From Mycolicibacterium poriferae (GTDB lineage: Bacteria > Actinomycetota > Actinomycetes > Mycobacteriales > Mycobacteriaceae): a DNA stretch of 64,000 nt. The notes under the pieces were generated by a model. The model had not been told where the DNA came from, did not search any database, and saw nothing but the letters and a program-made list of their open reading frames with translations. Within the stretch, counting starts at the first letter, position 1; each line of letters opens with the position of its first letter. The stretch is taken from assembly GCF_010728325.1 (NCBI RefSeq), contig NZ_AP022570.1, forward strand, positions 5,270,001 to 5,334,000. The letters are read 5' to 3'. The position numbers and the translations under genes were made by a program. Shown piece after piece: positions 1-8,546 of this stretch.

Positions 1-819
1 CGACGCCAACGGTTGCACCGGTTCGCCGCGTCGGTGCTCCTCGAGTGCGGTCATCACACAGCCGCGGACCAGCGCGGCGAACGTGACCGACTCGGCGACC
101 GTGGCGGGCACGTCGGCGACCCTGACCTCGATGGTGGGGAAGTTGCGGGAGGGCCGCACATCCCAATAGACCATGCCGTCGTCGCGGATCACCCCGGAAT
201 GGCACAGCATGTCGACCGCGGCGTCGTACTCGTCGGCCGAGGCGAACTGCGGCGGCGGACCGGCGCTGGGCCAGCGCGCCCACAGCACACTGCGCCAGCT
301 GGCGTGGCCGGTGTCCGCGTTGCGGTAGATCGCCGAGTTCGCGGTCAGCGCGAGCAGCAGCGGCAGCCAGGGCCGCAGCCGGTTGCTGACACCGATGGCC
401 GCATCCCGGTCCGGCACCGCGACGTGCACGTGGCAGCCGCAGATGCCCTGCTCGTGAGCGATCATCCCGAAGCGCTCCCCGATGTCGCGGTAACGCGGGG
501 TGTCGGTCACCGGGAACTGCGAGGGCAGGGTGGGCGGCAGGCCGACCGCCAGCAACTGCGCACCCGCGGCCTCGGCGGCGCCGGCCGCCACCGTGCGCAA
601 CCGCAGCAGCTCGTCGCGCAGGTCGGAGGTGTTCTCCACGACCGAGCTGGTGGTTTCGACCTGGCAACTGGTCAGTTCGAGTTGCAGCTCGACACCGTCG
701 CGCGCGGCCCGGTCGGCCACCGCGCGGTTGAGCGCGACAGGGGCGCCCGACGTCGGGTCGACGAGCAGGAACTCTTCCTCGACGCCGAGCGTGGGTGTCG
801 ACCCCGTCGAAGACGCCAC
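1..819 (-). CDS. Glutamate-cysteine ligase-like carboxylate-amine ligase (YbdK/GCS2 family), 3' part outside window
   Basis: Translation from a GTG at 819 gives an N-terminus with the LGVEEEFLLVD motif typical of GCS2-type ATP-grasp-like carboxylate-amine ligases, followed by QLELTSCQVET, CGCHVHVAVPD (His ligands) and a SAIYRNADTG/RPSRNFPTIEVR stretch, all family hallmarks. These enzymes join glutamate to cysteine or another amine using ATP in the cytoplasm; Rv0433 is a likely mycobacterial relative (from memory). An AGGGAG ribosome-binding site lies 5 nt before the GTG. The first 273 codons are present and the gene runs off the left edge, so its C-terminus is not visible. The exact amine substrate cannot be told. 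Confidence 0.85.
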   Translation of the reverse strand, partial: MASSTGSTPTLGVEEEFLLVDPTSGAPVALNRAVADRAARDGVELQLELTSCQVETTSSVVENTSDLRDELLRLRTVAAGAAEAAGAQLLAVGLPPTLPSQFPVTDTPRYRDIGERFGMIAHEQGICGCHVHVAVPDRDAAIGVSNRLRPWLPLLLALTANSAIYRNADTGHASWRSVLWARWPSAGPPPQFASADEYDAAVDMLCHSGVIRDDGMVYWDVRPSRNFPTIEVRVADVPATVAESVTFAALVRGCVMTALEEHRRGEPVQPLAS

Positions 820-936
820 CGAAACTCCCTGGAAGAAATTTGATCCGGCCCGTCGGAGTGTGCACAACGGGCCGGATCATCGTGAAAAGTCGAAACCCTT
901 TATGCCCACCGCCCCTCGGGCTCAAACCTCAGGTCC

Positions 937-949
937 TACGATCGATTTC
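937..949 (+). promoter_or_regulatory. -10 box TACGAT for a leaderless GTG start
   Basis: TACGAT at 937-942 is a TANNNT -10 element lying 7 nt before the GTG at 950. This spacing puts the transcription start on the start codon and is the reason for choosing GTG 950 over ATG 902. No convincing -35 box is seen. Confidence 0.55.
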
Positions 950-1774
950 GTGGCCAAAGGTTTCCGGTTCGGGGTCGGTGTCACGCGGGTGCGCTCGCTG
1001 GAGTCGTTGCAGGAGGCGGCGCGCCGCGCCGAGGATCTCGGGTTCGACGTGATGCACGTACCCGACCACCTCGGTGGCCCGGCGCCGTTCCCGGTCATGA
1101 CGGCCATCGCACTGGCGGCGCCTGCGCTGCGGGTCGGGACATTCGTCGTCAACTCGGCGTTCTACCGGCCGGCACTGCTGGCCCGCGATGTCGGCGCGCT
1201 GCACGAGCTCTCCGAGGGCCGCTTCGAACTGGGGCTCGGGACGGGCTACGTCAAGGAAGAATTCGACGCAGCCGGGCTGCGGTTCCCCAGCGCGGGTGAA
1301 CGGGTCGACCACCTGCGCGACACCTGCGAGTACATGGCCGAGCACCTGCCCGACGTGCCGATCATGATCGCCGGCAACGGTGACCGCGTGCTGCGCATCG
1401 CGGCGCGCTGGGCGAACATCATCGGCTTGACCGGGGGTGACCGGCCCGCCGAGCCCGGCGACGATCCACTGGCCGAGCGCATCGGGTTCGTCCGGGACGC
1501 GGCCGGTGAACGATTTGACGAGTTGGAACTCAACGTCGCCATCACCGCCATGCCGGTGGACGACTCCGGTGCGCCCGACCTGGCCATCGCCCGACGGTCG
1601 CTGCCCGGCCTGACCGATGAGCAGTTGCTGCGCCACCCCGGTGTCCTGTCGGGCAGCACCGACGAGATCGCCGAGCGTCTGCGCGGCTACCGCGACACCT
1701 ACGGCATCAGCTACGTCATCGTGCAGGCGCGCCACGTCGAGGCGTTCGGCAAGGTCATCGCTCTGTTGAAGTAG
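950..1774 (+). CDS. LLM-class F420-dependent oxidoreductase
   Basis: The 274-residue product resembles the luciferase-like (LLM) F420 enzymes of the TIGR03621 type: it opens with FRFGVGVTR, then DLGFDVMHVPDHLG, a strand-helix TIM-barrel pattern, GRFELGLGTGYVKEEF and PIMIAGNGDRVLRIAARWAN, and ends in a conserved VIVQARHVEAFGKVI-like tail. Members transfer hydride between reduced cofactor F420 and an organic substrate in the cytoplasm. The start is the GTG placed right after a -10 box; an in-frame ATG at 902 would add 16 residues that do not look like the family. The gene stands alone between a divergent ligase gene and a convergent oxidase operon, so the substrate is unknown. Confidence 0.85.
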   Translation: MAKGFRFGVGVTRVRSLESLQEAARRAEDLGFDVMHVPDHLGGPAPFPVMTAIALAAPALRVGTFVVNSAFYRPALLARDVGALHELSEGRFELGLGTGYVKEEFDAAGLRFPSAGERVDHLRDTCEYMAEHLPDVPIMIAGNGDRVLRIAARWANIIGLTGGDRPAEPGDDPLAERIGFVRDAAGERFDELELNVAITAMPVDDSGAPDLAIARRSLPGLTDEQLLRHPGVLSGSTDEIAERLRGYRDTYGISYVIVQARHVEAFGKVIALLK

Positions 1775-1810
1775 TCCGCGCTTCTGAAGTGGCCAGCCCT
1801 GGTGAACTGG

Positions 1811-2080
1811 TCACAGCCACAGGTAGAGCCCCGACAGCAGCGCCCACATCCCCACGCAGTACAGCTCGAACGCGGCGCGCAACGGGAGCGGCGCATGGCG
1901 CAGTTCCATGAAATCCAGCCCTACCAGCCGAACCTTGACCGCGGCGATGGCCAGCACCAGCACCGCCACCGCCGACCCCGTGCCGTGTTCGGCCCCGACA
2001 GCCCACGACACGATCGTCGCGGCGACCAGGATCAGCCAGGTGACCCCGGCGCGGTTGCTCAGCAGCTTCAGCGCAATCAT
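1811..2080 (-). CDS. Cytochrome c oxidase subunit IV-like small membrane protein (prokaryotic COX4/NorF type)
   Basis: This 89-residue protein has three predicted membrane helices (about residues 12-30, 36-54 and 68-88) and the ELRHAPLP loop common in the prokaryotic COX IV/NorF-like family. Its ATG directly follows the TGA of the subunit III-like gene (TGAATG), so the two are translationally coupled. Such proteins accompany a NorE-type subunit III and are thought to help assembly or stability of heme-copper oxidases or NO reductases. The catalytic subunit is not in this window. The family call rests on size, topology and partner rather than on a catalytic motif. Confidence 0.75.
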   Translation of the reverse strand: MIALKLLSNRAGVTWLILVAATIVSWAVGAEHGTGSAVAVLVLAIAAVKVRLVGLDFMELRHAPLPLRAAFELYCVGMWALLSGLYLWL

Positions 2081-2674
2081 TCAGCTCACCAGGTACAGCA
2101 GCGCGAACAGGACGATCCACAACAGGTCGACCAGGTGCCAGAAGCAGGCCGCCCCTTCGACCAGCGCGGTGCGGGTGGCGCCGAGCTCGTCCCGGCGGGT
2201 CTGGGTGGCCATGAAGGCCAGCGCGCCGAGCCCCAGGCAGACATGGAACAGGTGCAGCCCGGTGAGGATGAAGTAATAGAGATAGAAGTGGTTGGCGCCG
2301 GGACCGTGACCGGCGCCGGCCAGCGAAACGTATTCGAACGCCTTCAGCGCAATGAAGACCAGCCCGCACCCCATGGCGGCGACGACGGCGCGGGTGGCGA
2401 GGATGCGCGCGCCGGCGCGCGTCGCTGCCAGCGCGAGCACGACGAACAGCGAACTGGTCAGCAGCACCAGCGTGTTGAGCACGCCCACACCGAGGTGCAG
2501 GGTGGCGCGCGCGGCGTCGAACACATCGGGTTCTTTCGCCCGCTCGACCAGGAAGGTGACGAAGAACGCGCCGAAGACCAGCATGTCGCCGAACAGGAAC
2601 ACCCAGGTGCCGCTCTCCCCGGGAATCCGGCGGGCCTGCCCAGGCGGCGCCGCCGTGGCGGTCTTGCCGGTCAC
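2081..2674 (-). CDS. Heme-copper oxidase subunit III family protein (NorE-like)
   Basis: The 197-residue product begins with a GTG and shows PGESGTWVFLFGDMLVFGAFF, the signature start of the subunit III/NorE family, then five membrane segments including HFYLYYFILTGLHLFHVCLG and a final FWHLVDLLWIVLFALLYL. The His and Glu residues of those helices are present. It overlaps the upstream membrane-protein gene by 4 bp (GTGA) and abuts the subunit IV-like gene, forming a three-gene operon. Subunit III contains no redox metal; here it probably serves a terminal oxidase or NO reductase encoded elsewhere. Length is close to NorE (about 190-200) rather than full CtaE. Confidence 0.85.
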   Translation of the reverse strand: MTGKTATAAPPGQARRIPGESGTWVFLFGDMLVFGAFFVTFLVERAKEPDVFDAARATLHLGVGVLNTLVLLTSSLFVVLALAATRAGARILATRAVVAAMGCGLVFIALKAFEYVSLAGAGHGPGANHFYLYYFILTGLHLFHVCLGLGALAFMATQTRRDELGATRTALVEGAACFWHLVDLLWIVLFALLYLVS

Positions 2675-3375
2675 GCCGGTGCCAGCGCAGCCTGCTCGGC
2701 TTTGATCGACTTCAGCATCACCGCGGTGGTGGAGAACAGCCAGATCACCAGCACCAGGCCGGGGATGTAGAAGGCGAACACGCCGTTCCAGGCCAGCGGA
2801 CCGTCGTTGAACACCACGACGACGCAGCCGGGCAGCGACAGGATGGCGACCCACAGGTTGAGGTAGCCGTACCAGCGCGGGAAGGTCGGCGGGTCCCCCT
2901 GGTCGACGAACGCGGCGATGGCCAGCGTGACGTTCTGGACGATGATGGTGCCGACGATGCCGATGAACCACAGCCAGAACACGTCGTTGAGGGCCTGGGT
3001 CAGTTCGGCCGAGCGCTGCTCGGGCCGGTAGGCGGCCACTCCCAGGAAGAACTGCGGGAAGATCAACGCCGGGACGAACACCGTCGCGGCCATCAGCTGG
3101 GTCATCGACAGCATGCCGAAGCGCCCCTCGGCACGGCGGATGCGCAGCACGATCGTCGCCAGGAACGGCAGGGCCAGCGCGGCGGAGAGCAGCGCGCCGG
3201 ACACTCCGAAGCGCACCCAGAGCTTGTGGTCGGTGAAGAACGCGGCGATCTCGTCGGCCGAGGACACCGGCGACAGGGGCGGGAACAGCTGCGCGATGCC
3301 GGAGAAGCTGGTGCCGTAGAGAAGGATCATGACCGTGCCGGCCCACGCGCCGATTCGCTGCAGTGTCAGCTCCAC
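2671..3375 (-). CDS. Seven-helix membrane protein of unknown function, first gene of the oxidase-subunit operon
   Basis: The 234-residue protein has about six to seven hydrophobic segments and no cofactor motif I recognise; the first helix contains MILLYGTSFSGIAQLFPP and a later one FWLWFIGIVGTIIVQN. The GTG at 3375 is preferred because a TAGCCT -10 box (3383-3388, minus strand) stands 7 nt upstream, a leaderless arrangement; a longer in-frame start would pass through the promoter. It overlaps the subunit III-like gene by 4 bp, so it is transcribed with it and probably works in the same membrane complex or its assembly. No function is assigned. Confidence 0.75.
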   Translation of the reverse strand: MELTLQRIGAWAGTVMILLYGTSFSGIAQLFPPLSPVSSADEIAAFFTDHKLWVRFGVSGALLSAALALPFLATIVLRIRRAEGRFGMLSMTQLMAATVFVPALIFPQFFLGVAAYRPEQRSAELTQALNDVFWLWFIGIVGTIIVQNVTLAIAAFVDQGDPPTFPRWYGYLNLWVAILSLPGCVVVVFNDGPLAWNGVFAFYIPGLVLVIWLFSTTAVMLKSIKAEQAALAPA

Positions 3376-3481
3376 GGCTGGCAGGCTACCGCCGCCGCTC
3401 CAAGTTTTGACACTTTTGCCACAACTCGCGATCGGCCGTTGTGGGCTCACCGCGTCGGCCGGGTAAGCTCCCAGCGGTCAT

Positions 3482-3554
3482 GCCCTCGTAGCTCAGGGGA
3501 TAGAGCACGGCTCTCCTAAAGCCGGTGTCGCAGGTTCGAATCCTGCCGGGGGCA
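3482..3554 (+). tRNA. tRNA-Arg (anticodon CCT)
   Basis: The 73-nt cloverleaf folds cleanly: acceptor arms GCCCTCG/CGGGGGC (one T-G wobble), D-arm GCTC...GAGC, anticodon stem CGGCT/AGCCG around the loop CTCCTAA, and the T-arm with GGTTCGAATCC. The loop places CCT at positions 34-36, reading AGG arginine codons. The 3' CCA is not encoded. No integrase gene or repeat of the tRNA 3' end is seen nearby. Confidence 0.95.
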
Positions 3555-3619
3555 CTCGTTCGATCCCAGGCCACCGCCCCATTCCGTGAACCGTCACCCC
3601 GGACTACCGTCAGGTGATC

Positions 3620-4528
3620 ATGGACATCCTGCGCACCCCCGAATCCCGGTTCGCGAACCTGCCCGGCTACCCGTTCGAGCCGCACTACGTCGACGTCTCG
3701 GCAGCGGACATGCCGACGGTGCGGATGCACTACGTCGACGAAGGGCCGCGCGACGGCGAGCCGGTCGTGCTGCTGCACGGCGAGCCGACGTGGAGCTACC
3801 TGTACCGGACGATGATCCCGCCGCTCGTCGCCGCCGGCTACCGGGTGTTGGCGCCCGATCTGATCGGGTTCGGCCGCTCCGACAAACCGACCCGCTTCGA
3901 GGACTACACCTATCTGCGGCACGTGCAGTGGGTGACGTCCTGGATCGAGACGCTGGATCTGACGGGAATCACCGCGTTCGTCCAGGACTGGGGTTCTCTG
4001 ATCGGCCTGCGCATCGCCGGCGAACACGGCCAGCGGTTCTCCCGCCTCGTCGTCGGCAACGGGTTCCTGCCCATCGCCGACCGCCCCACCCCGCCGGCAT
4101 TCCAGCTCTGGCGCGCCTTCGCCAAGTACTCCCCCGTCCTCCCGTCGGGGCGGTTGGTCGCGGTGGGGACCACGAGCAAGGTCCCCGCACCCGTGCGCGC
4201 CGCCTACGACGCGCCGTTCCCCGACAAGCGCTATCAGGCCGGAGCGCGCGCGTTCCCGCAACTGGTGCCGACCTCACCGGACAACCCGGCCATCCCGGCG
4301 AACCGGGCCGCCTGGGAGGCGCTCGGCCGCTGGGACAAGCCGTTCCTGGCGCTGTTCGGCAGCAAGGACCCGATCCTCGGACGCGCCGACGCGCCGCTCA
4401 TCCGGCACATCCCGGGCGCCGCGGGTCAGCCACACGCGCGGCTGCACGGCTCCCACTTCGTGCAGGAGGACTGCGGACCCGAGCTGGCCGATCGGATGAT
4501 CTCGTGGATGATGACCAAGACGTCATGA
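3620..4528 (+). CDS. Haloalkane dehalogenase (DhmA/DmbB-type alpha/beta hydrolase)
   Basis: The 302-residue enzyme has the haloalkane dehalogenase motifs: [11 protein letters not shown] oxyanion/halide loop (about residues 53-63), nucleophile Asp123 in VQDWGSLIG followed by halide-binding Trp124, acid Asp250 in GSKDPIL and base His279 in HGSHFVQED. These hydrolyse carbon-halogen bonds of haloalkanes to alcohol plus halide in the cytoplasm. The sequence reads very much like the M. avium DhmA subgroup. The ATG at 3620 lies 9 nt after a TACCGT -10 box (3605-3610), fitting a leaderless transcript; a GTG two codons earlier is possible. It is monocistronic, just downstream of tRNA-Arg. Natural substrates of mycobacterial dehalogenases are unknown. 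Confidence 0.92.
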   Translation: MDILRTPESRFANLPGYPFEPHYVDVSAADMPTVRMHYVDEGPRDGEPVVLLHGEPTWSYLYRTMIPPLVAAGYRVLAPDLIGFGRSDKPTRFEDYTYLRHVQWVTSWIETLDLTGITAFVQDWGSLIGLRIAGEHGQRFSRLVVGNGFLPIADRPTPPAFQLWRAFAKYSPVLPSGRLVAVGTTSKVPAPVRAAYDAPFPDKRYQAGARAFPQLVPTSPDNPAIPANRAAWEALGRWDKPFLALFGSKDPILGRADAPLIRHIPGAAGQPHARLHGSHFVQEDCGPELADRMISWMMTKTS

Positions 4529-4531
4529 CTA

Positions 4532-4560
4532 TGTGATCCAGCTCACAGCGGGCGTACGCT
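4532..4560 (+). promoter_or_regulatory. Perfect CRP palindrome TGTGA-N6-TCACA with downstream -10 box
   Basis: TGTGATCCAGCTCACA (4532-4547) matches the cAMP receptor protein consensus without mismatch. A TACGCT -10 box lies at 4555-4560, predicting transcription start near 4567. The palindrome centre would then be at about -28, overlapping the -35 position, which favours repression by Crp (Rv3676 type); this is inference. Confidence 0.7.
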
Positions 4561-4591
4561 GGAGGCATCTCTTCAGAAGAAAGGAGATGCC

Positions 4592-4909
4592 ATGAAAGGC
4601 GCGCATCGCGACCCGGTGGACCACGTCCGCACCACGCAACCGCACGCCGGCGAGTCGTTCATCGACACACTCTGGCTTCCGGGACTGATCCTCATCGGGA
4701 TCGGCACCGTGCTGATTGCCGGCACCGTCGCCGCGACCGCGTACGGCGAACGGGACGTGTCCATCGTGCTCGGTCTGATCGCCGGCGCACTGGTCACCGC
4801 CGGGGCATTACTGATCGCACTGGAGCACCAGAGGGTCAAGCGGGTGGAACGGCAATGGCTGGCCGATCATCCCGAGCCGCACCGACACCGACACCTGCAA
4901 GCCAGTTAG
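4592..4909 (+). CDS. Small two-helix membrane protein
   Basis: The 105-residue product has two hydrophobic segments (about residues 28-50 and 57-77) joined by a short loop, a polar N-terminus and a basic, histidine-rich tail ending HRHRHLQAS. An AAAGGAG ribosome-binding site sits 5 nt before the ATG. I do not recognise a family. It lies alone behind the CRP-type promoter and is convergent with the GAF-ANTAR gene. The control site suggests a role linked to carbon state or cAMP signalling, but nothing in the protein shows what it does. Confidence 0.7.
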   Translation: MKGAHRDPVDHVRTTQPHAGESFIDTLWLPGLILIGIGTVLIAGTVAATAYGERDVSIVLGLIAGALVTAGALLIALEHQRVKRVERQWLADHPEPHRHRHLQAS

Positions 4910-4937
4910 CCAGCGGAGTTACAGAACGCCGTCAGCA

Positions 4938-5624
4938 CTACGTGCCCCGCGTCTGGATCACCCGCTCGGCGATCTCGGTCAGCTTGGTGTTGCCGTCCTG
5001 GGAGAGTCGGCGCAGCATGTCGAACGCTGCAACGTCGTCGATGTTGTAGCGCTCCATGATGATGCCCTTGGCCTGACCGATCCGGTCCCGCGTCGACAGC
5101 GCCGACTCCAGCTGTTCGTTCTGTCGGCTGGCGATGATCGCGGCGGCGGCGTGGGCGGCGAGAACCGCACCGATCGTCTCGGCCTCGGCATCGAACGCGC
5201 CGGGCTCGAGCGCGAAAAGGTTCAGGGCGCCGGCCGTCTGCGAGCTGGTGTACAGCTTGAACGACAATGCGCTGCGCACTCCCAGCGCTGCGGCCGCCGC
5301 CGAGTACATCGGCCAGCGTCGCTCGGTGCGCAGGTCGTCGCTGCGCACGATCAGCTCGTCGACCGCCGCCTCCACGCAGGGGCCTTCGTGGTATCTCATC
5401 TGCAGTTCGTCGAGCCGCTGCGGCAGGTCCGAGGTGCCCCCGACCGACTGGAAACGTCCACCTTTGCCGATCAACAGGACGCCCGCGGCGTCGACCCCGG
5501 CGATCAGGTCCTTGGCCTCGGCACTGACTTCGGTCAGCACCTCGTCGACGCTGCGGGGCCCCGCGACCGTTCGGGCCAACTCGGCCATCCGGTGAGCCAG
5601 CTCGTGCTGGTTGGCATCAGTCAT
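4938..5624 (-). CDS. GAF-ANTAR transcription antitermination regulator
   Basis: The 228-residue protein has an N-terminal GAF domain (about residues 10-155, with RYHEGPCVEA and RSALSFKLY) and a C-terminal ANTAR domain (about 165-225) with RDRIGQAKGIIMERYNIDDVAAFDMLRRLSQD-like sequence. ANTAR proteins bind paired hexaloop hairpins in RNA and prevent termination; GAF domains sense small molecules or redox. The ATG at 5624 is chosen because GGAGGG is 10 nt upstream, while the ATG three codons earlier touches the ribosome-binding site. A TACCTT -10 box lies about 20 nt upstream. No kinase partner is adjacent and its RNA targets are not evident here. Confidence 0.88.
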   Translation of the reverse strand: MTDANQHELAHRMAELARTVAGPRSVDEVLTEVSAEAKDLIAGVDAAGVLLIGKGGRFQSVGGTSDLPQRLDELQMRYHEGPCVEAAVDELIVRSDDLRTERRWPMYSAAAAALGVRSALSFKLYTSSQTAGALNLFALEPGAFDAEAETIGAVLAAHAAAAIIASRQNEQLESALSTRDRIGQAKGIIMERYNIDDVAAFDMLRRLSQDGNTKLTEIAERVIQTRGT

Positions 5625-5777
5625 GACAAACATTCCCTCCGGTGAGCAAGGTACACGGAGTCGGGTTTGCCGGAGGCCGCCGCGGGCAATGCACGGTCGA
5701 GGCAGAGGCGGCGGTCGACCGTTGCTTCTGCTCAGGTTCCGTCGGTTCAGACACGCAGCCGACGGAGCCGCTTCCCT

Positions 5778-5811
5778 TTAGTCACTTTGTTAGTTGTAGT
5801 ACTGTTCGGCT
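5778..5811 (+). promoter_or_regulatory. Promoter of thiolase-carotenoid oxygenase operon (leaderless)
   Basis: TACTGT at 5800-5805 lies 6 nt before the GTG at 5812, and TTAGTC at 5778-5783 is a possible -35 box with a 16-bp spacer. The arrangement predicts a leaderless mRNA starting at the GTG. Confidence 0.5.
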
Positions 5812-7029
5812 GTGGCGTGGCCGGATGTCTGGGTGCTCGGCGGGTATCAGAGCGATTTCGCGCGCAACCTCCACCGTGAGGGGTGTGACTTCTCCGATCT
5901 GACGGACGAGATCGTTCGCGGCACACTCGAGTCCGCCGCCATCGGCGCACAGGACATCGAAACCGTGCACGTCGCAAACGCCTTCGGTGAGATGTTCGCC
6001 CGTCAGGGCCATCTCGGCGCCATGCCCGCCAGCGTCGACGACGGGCTGTGGGGCACGCCGGCGTCGCGTCACGAGGCGGCCTGCGCCTCGGGCAGCGTCG
6101 CGACCCTGGCGGCACTGAGTGAGTTGCGCTCGGGCGCCTGCCGGACCGCTCTGGTCGTCGGGGTCGAACTCGAGAAGACCGTTCCCGGTGACGTCGCGAC
6201 GACGATCCTGGGTGCGGCAGCGTGGACCGGCCACGAAGGCGACGACGCCAAGTACATGTGGCCGCACATGTTCGATCGGGTGGCCGCCGAGTACGACAGC
6301 CGCTACGGCCTCGACGAGGTCCACCTGCGGTCGATCGCGTCGCTGAACCTGGCCAACGCCCGCACCAACCCCCGCGCCCAGACCCGCGACTGGTCGGTTC
6401 CTGACCCCCTCACCGATGACGACGTGGTCAACCCGGTGGTCGAGGGGCGGCTGCGACGCTTCGACTGCAGCCAGATCACCGACGGCGGCGCCGGCGTCGT
6501 GCTGGTGACCGACGACTGGCTACGGACCCACCCCGGTGCCCGCCCGCTGGGCAGGATCGCCGGGTGGGGTCACCGCACCGTCGGTCTCGGCCTGCAGCAG
6601 AAACTCGACCGCTCACGCGAGAACCCCTACGTCCTTCCCCACGTGCGCGCGACGGTGCTCGACGCGTTCGACCGCGCCCACGTCACCCTCGATGACGTCG
6701 ACGGGTTCGAGGTGCACGACTGCTTCACACCCAGCGAGTACATGGCGATCGACCACATCGGGTTGACCGGTCCCGGTGAGTCGTGGAAGGCCATCGAGAA
6801 CGGCGAGATCGAGCGGGGCGGGCGGCTACCGATCAACCCCAGTGGCGGTCTGATCGGCGGCGGGCATCCCGTCGGCGCATCGGGAATCCGGATGCTGCTC
6901 GACGCCGCGCGACAGGTCAGCGGTACCGCCGGTGACTACCAGGTCGATGGTGCTGCGATGTTCGCGACCCTGAACTTCGGCGGCAGCACATCCACCACCG
7001 TCAGCTTCGTCGTAGGGAGTGTGTCGTGA
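5812..7029 (+). CDS. Thiolase family protein (Rv0914c-like)
   Basis: The 405-residue protein carries the thiolase pattern: nucleophile Cys91 in HEAACASGS, a substrate-loop region, GFEVHDCFTPSEY and the C-terminal GGLIGGGHPVGASG motif containing the catalytic His. It resembles the SCP2/type-III thiolases and, by order and neighbour, Rv0914c of M. tuberculosis (remembered). Thiolases cleave 3-ketoacyl-CoA or condense acyl-CoAs. The GTG start follows a -10 box by 6 nt. Its TGA overlaps the carotenoid oxygenase GTG by 4 bp, so both are made together. True thiolase chemistry is plausible because Cys and His are kept, but the substrate is unknown. Confidence 0.87.
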   Translation: MAWPDVWVLGGYQSDFARNLHREGCDFSDLTDEIVRGTLESAAIGAQDIETVHVANAFGEMFARQGHLGAMPASVDDGLWGTPASRHEAACASGSVATLAALSELRSGACRTALVVGVELEKTVPGDVATTILGAAAWTGHEGDDAKYMWPHMFDRVAAEYDSRYGLDEVHLRSIASLNLANARTNPRAQTRDWSVPDPLTDDDVVNPVVEGRLRRFDCSQITDGGAGVVLVTDDWLRTHPGARPLGRIAGWGHRTVGLGLQQKLDRSRENPYVLPHVRATVLDAFDRAHVTLDDVDGFEVHDCFTPSEYMAIDHIGLTGPGESWKAIENGEIERGGRLPINPSGGLIGGGHPVGASGIRMLLDAARQVSGTAGDYQVDGAAMFATLNFGGSTSTTVSFVVGSVS

Positions 7030-8546
7030 CCCACGCCGAGATCGTCGGCAAGTTCCTGTCGACGCTGCCCGAGGATGACGACCATCCCTACCGGACCGGT
7101 CCGTGGCGTCCACAGACGTGCGAGTGGGATTCCGACGACCTCACCGTCGTCGCCGGAGAGCTGCCGGCCGACCTCGACGGCGTGTATCTACGCAACACCG
7201 AGAACCCGCTGCACCCGGCACTGAAGAACTACCACCCGTTCGACGGCGACGGCATGCTGCACATCGTCGGCTTTCGGGACGGGAAGGCGTTCTACCGCAA
7301 CAGGTTCGTGCGCACCGACGGCTTCGACGCGGAGAACCGGGCGGGCGGGCCGCTGTGGCCGGGCATCGCCGAACCCGTCGAACTGGCCCGCGTCGACCAC
7401 GGCTGGGGTGCACGGACGTTGATGAAGGATGCATCGTCCACGGACGTCGTGGTGCACCGCGGGATGGCGTTGACGAGCCACTATCAGTGCGGCGACCTGT
7501 ACCGCACCGACCCCTGCACCGGCGCCGCGCTCGGCAAGGAGGACTGGCACGGCGGGTTTCCCTCGGACTGGGGGGTTTCCGCACACCCCAAAGTCGACGA
7601 GCGCACCGGAGAATTGCTGTACTTCAGCTACAGCAAGCAGTCGCCTTACCTGCGATACGGGGTGGTCAGCGCCGACGGTGACGTCGTACACCGCACCGAT
7701 GTGCCGCTGCCCGGGCCGCGGCTGCCCCACGACATGGCCTTCACCGACAACTACGTCATCTTCAATGACTTCCCGCTGTTCTGGGATCCCGCGTTCCTCG
7801 AGCACAACGTGCATCTCCCCCGCTTCCACCGCGACATCCCCTCCCGGTTCGCGGTGCTGCCCCGGCGCGGTGACACCTCCCAGATCCGCTGGTTCGAGGC
7901 CGACCCCACGTACGTCCTGCACTTCCCGAATGCGTTCGAAGACGGCGACGAGATCGTGCTCGACGGCTTCTACCAGGGGGATCCCGAACCTGCCGACGAC
8001 GGCGCGGGAACCAAGTGGCAGCGCGCTTTCCGGTTCCTGGCGCTCGACCGCATGCAGGCGCGGCTGCATCGCTGGCGATTCAACCTGAGAACCGGTGCGG
8101 TGCGCGAGGAGCAGCTCACCGACACCATCTCCGAATTCGGGATGATCAACCCCGTCCACGCCGGACGCCCCTACCGCTACGCCTACGCCGCGACCGCGAA
8201 ACCCGGGTGGTTCCTGTTCGACGGCCTGGTCCGCCACGACCTGCAGACGGGGGCGGAGGAGTCGTTCACCTTCGGTGACGGCGTCTACGGCAGTGAGACA
8301 GCGATGGCTCCCCGCCCCGGCGGCAACGCCGAGGACGACGGATACCTGGTGACCTTGACGACCGACATGGCCGCGGACGCGTCCTTCTGCCTGGTCTTCG
8401 ACGCCGCCCGGGTGGGCGACGGTCCGGTGTGCACCATCGCGCTGCCCGAACGTATCTCGAGTGGAACCCACTCGACGTGGGTCGCGGGTGCCGAGCTGCG
8501 GCGGTGGCGCGACACCGACACCGCTGCTGCGGCGATCGGACTCTGA
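7026..8546 (+). CDS. Carotenoid cleavage oxygenase (RPE65 family, Rv0913c-like)
   Basis: The 506-residue protein shows the seven-bladed propeller pattern of carotenoid oxygenases and the four iron-binding histidines: His187 (SAHPKVD), His235 (RLPHDMAF), His299 (YVLHFPNAFEDGDEIVLDG) and His482 (SGTHSTWV). The family uses Fe(II) and O2 to cleave conjugated double bonds in carotenoids, retinoids or stilbenes. Length is normal for the family. It overlaps the thiolase gene by 4 bp and is followed immediately by an HxlR-type regulator gene, so it belongs to one operon. The partner thiolase suggests that the cleaved product enters CoA metabolism; this is inference. Confidence 0.92.
   Translation: MTHAEIVGKFLSTLPEDDDHPYRTGPWRPQTCEWDSDDLTVVAGELPADLDGVYLRNTENPLHPALKNYHPFDGDGMLHIVGFRDGKAFYRNRFVRTDGFDAENRAGGPLWPGIAEPVELARVDHGWGARTLMKDASSTDVVVHRGMALTSHYQCGDLYRTDPCTGAALGKEDWHGGFPSDWGVSAHPKVDERTGELLYFSYSKQSPYLRYGVVSADGDVVHRTDVPLPGPRLPHDMAFTDNYVIFNDFPLFWDPAFLEHNVHLPRFHRDIPSRFAVLPRRGDTSQIRWFEADPTYVLHFPNAFEDGDEIVLDGFYQGDPEPADDGAGTKWQRAFRFLALDRMQARLHRWRFNLRTGAVREEQLTDTISEFGMINPVHAGRPYRYAYAATAKPGWFLFDGLVRHDLQTGAEESFTFGDGVYGSETAMAPRPGGNAEDDGYLVTLTTDMAADASFCLVFDAARVGDGPVCTIALPERISSGTHSTWVAGAELRRWRDTDTAAAAIGL

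Noticed and set aside
1811..3375. Direct link of the NorE/NorF-like genes to the NorQ/NorD-like genes at 47-50 kb as one nitric oxide reductase locus
   Set aside because: They are 45 kb apart, no norB/norC is present, and the NorQ/NorD-like genes sit with unrelated membrane proteins.
3482..3554. tRNA-Arg as an integration site of a genomic island
   Set aside because: No integrase gene and no second copy of the tRNA 3' end in the window; the neighbouring dehalogenase looks resident.
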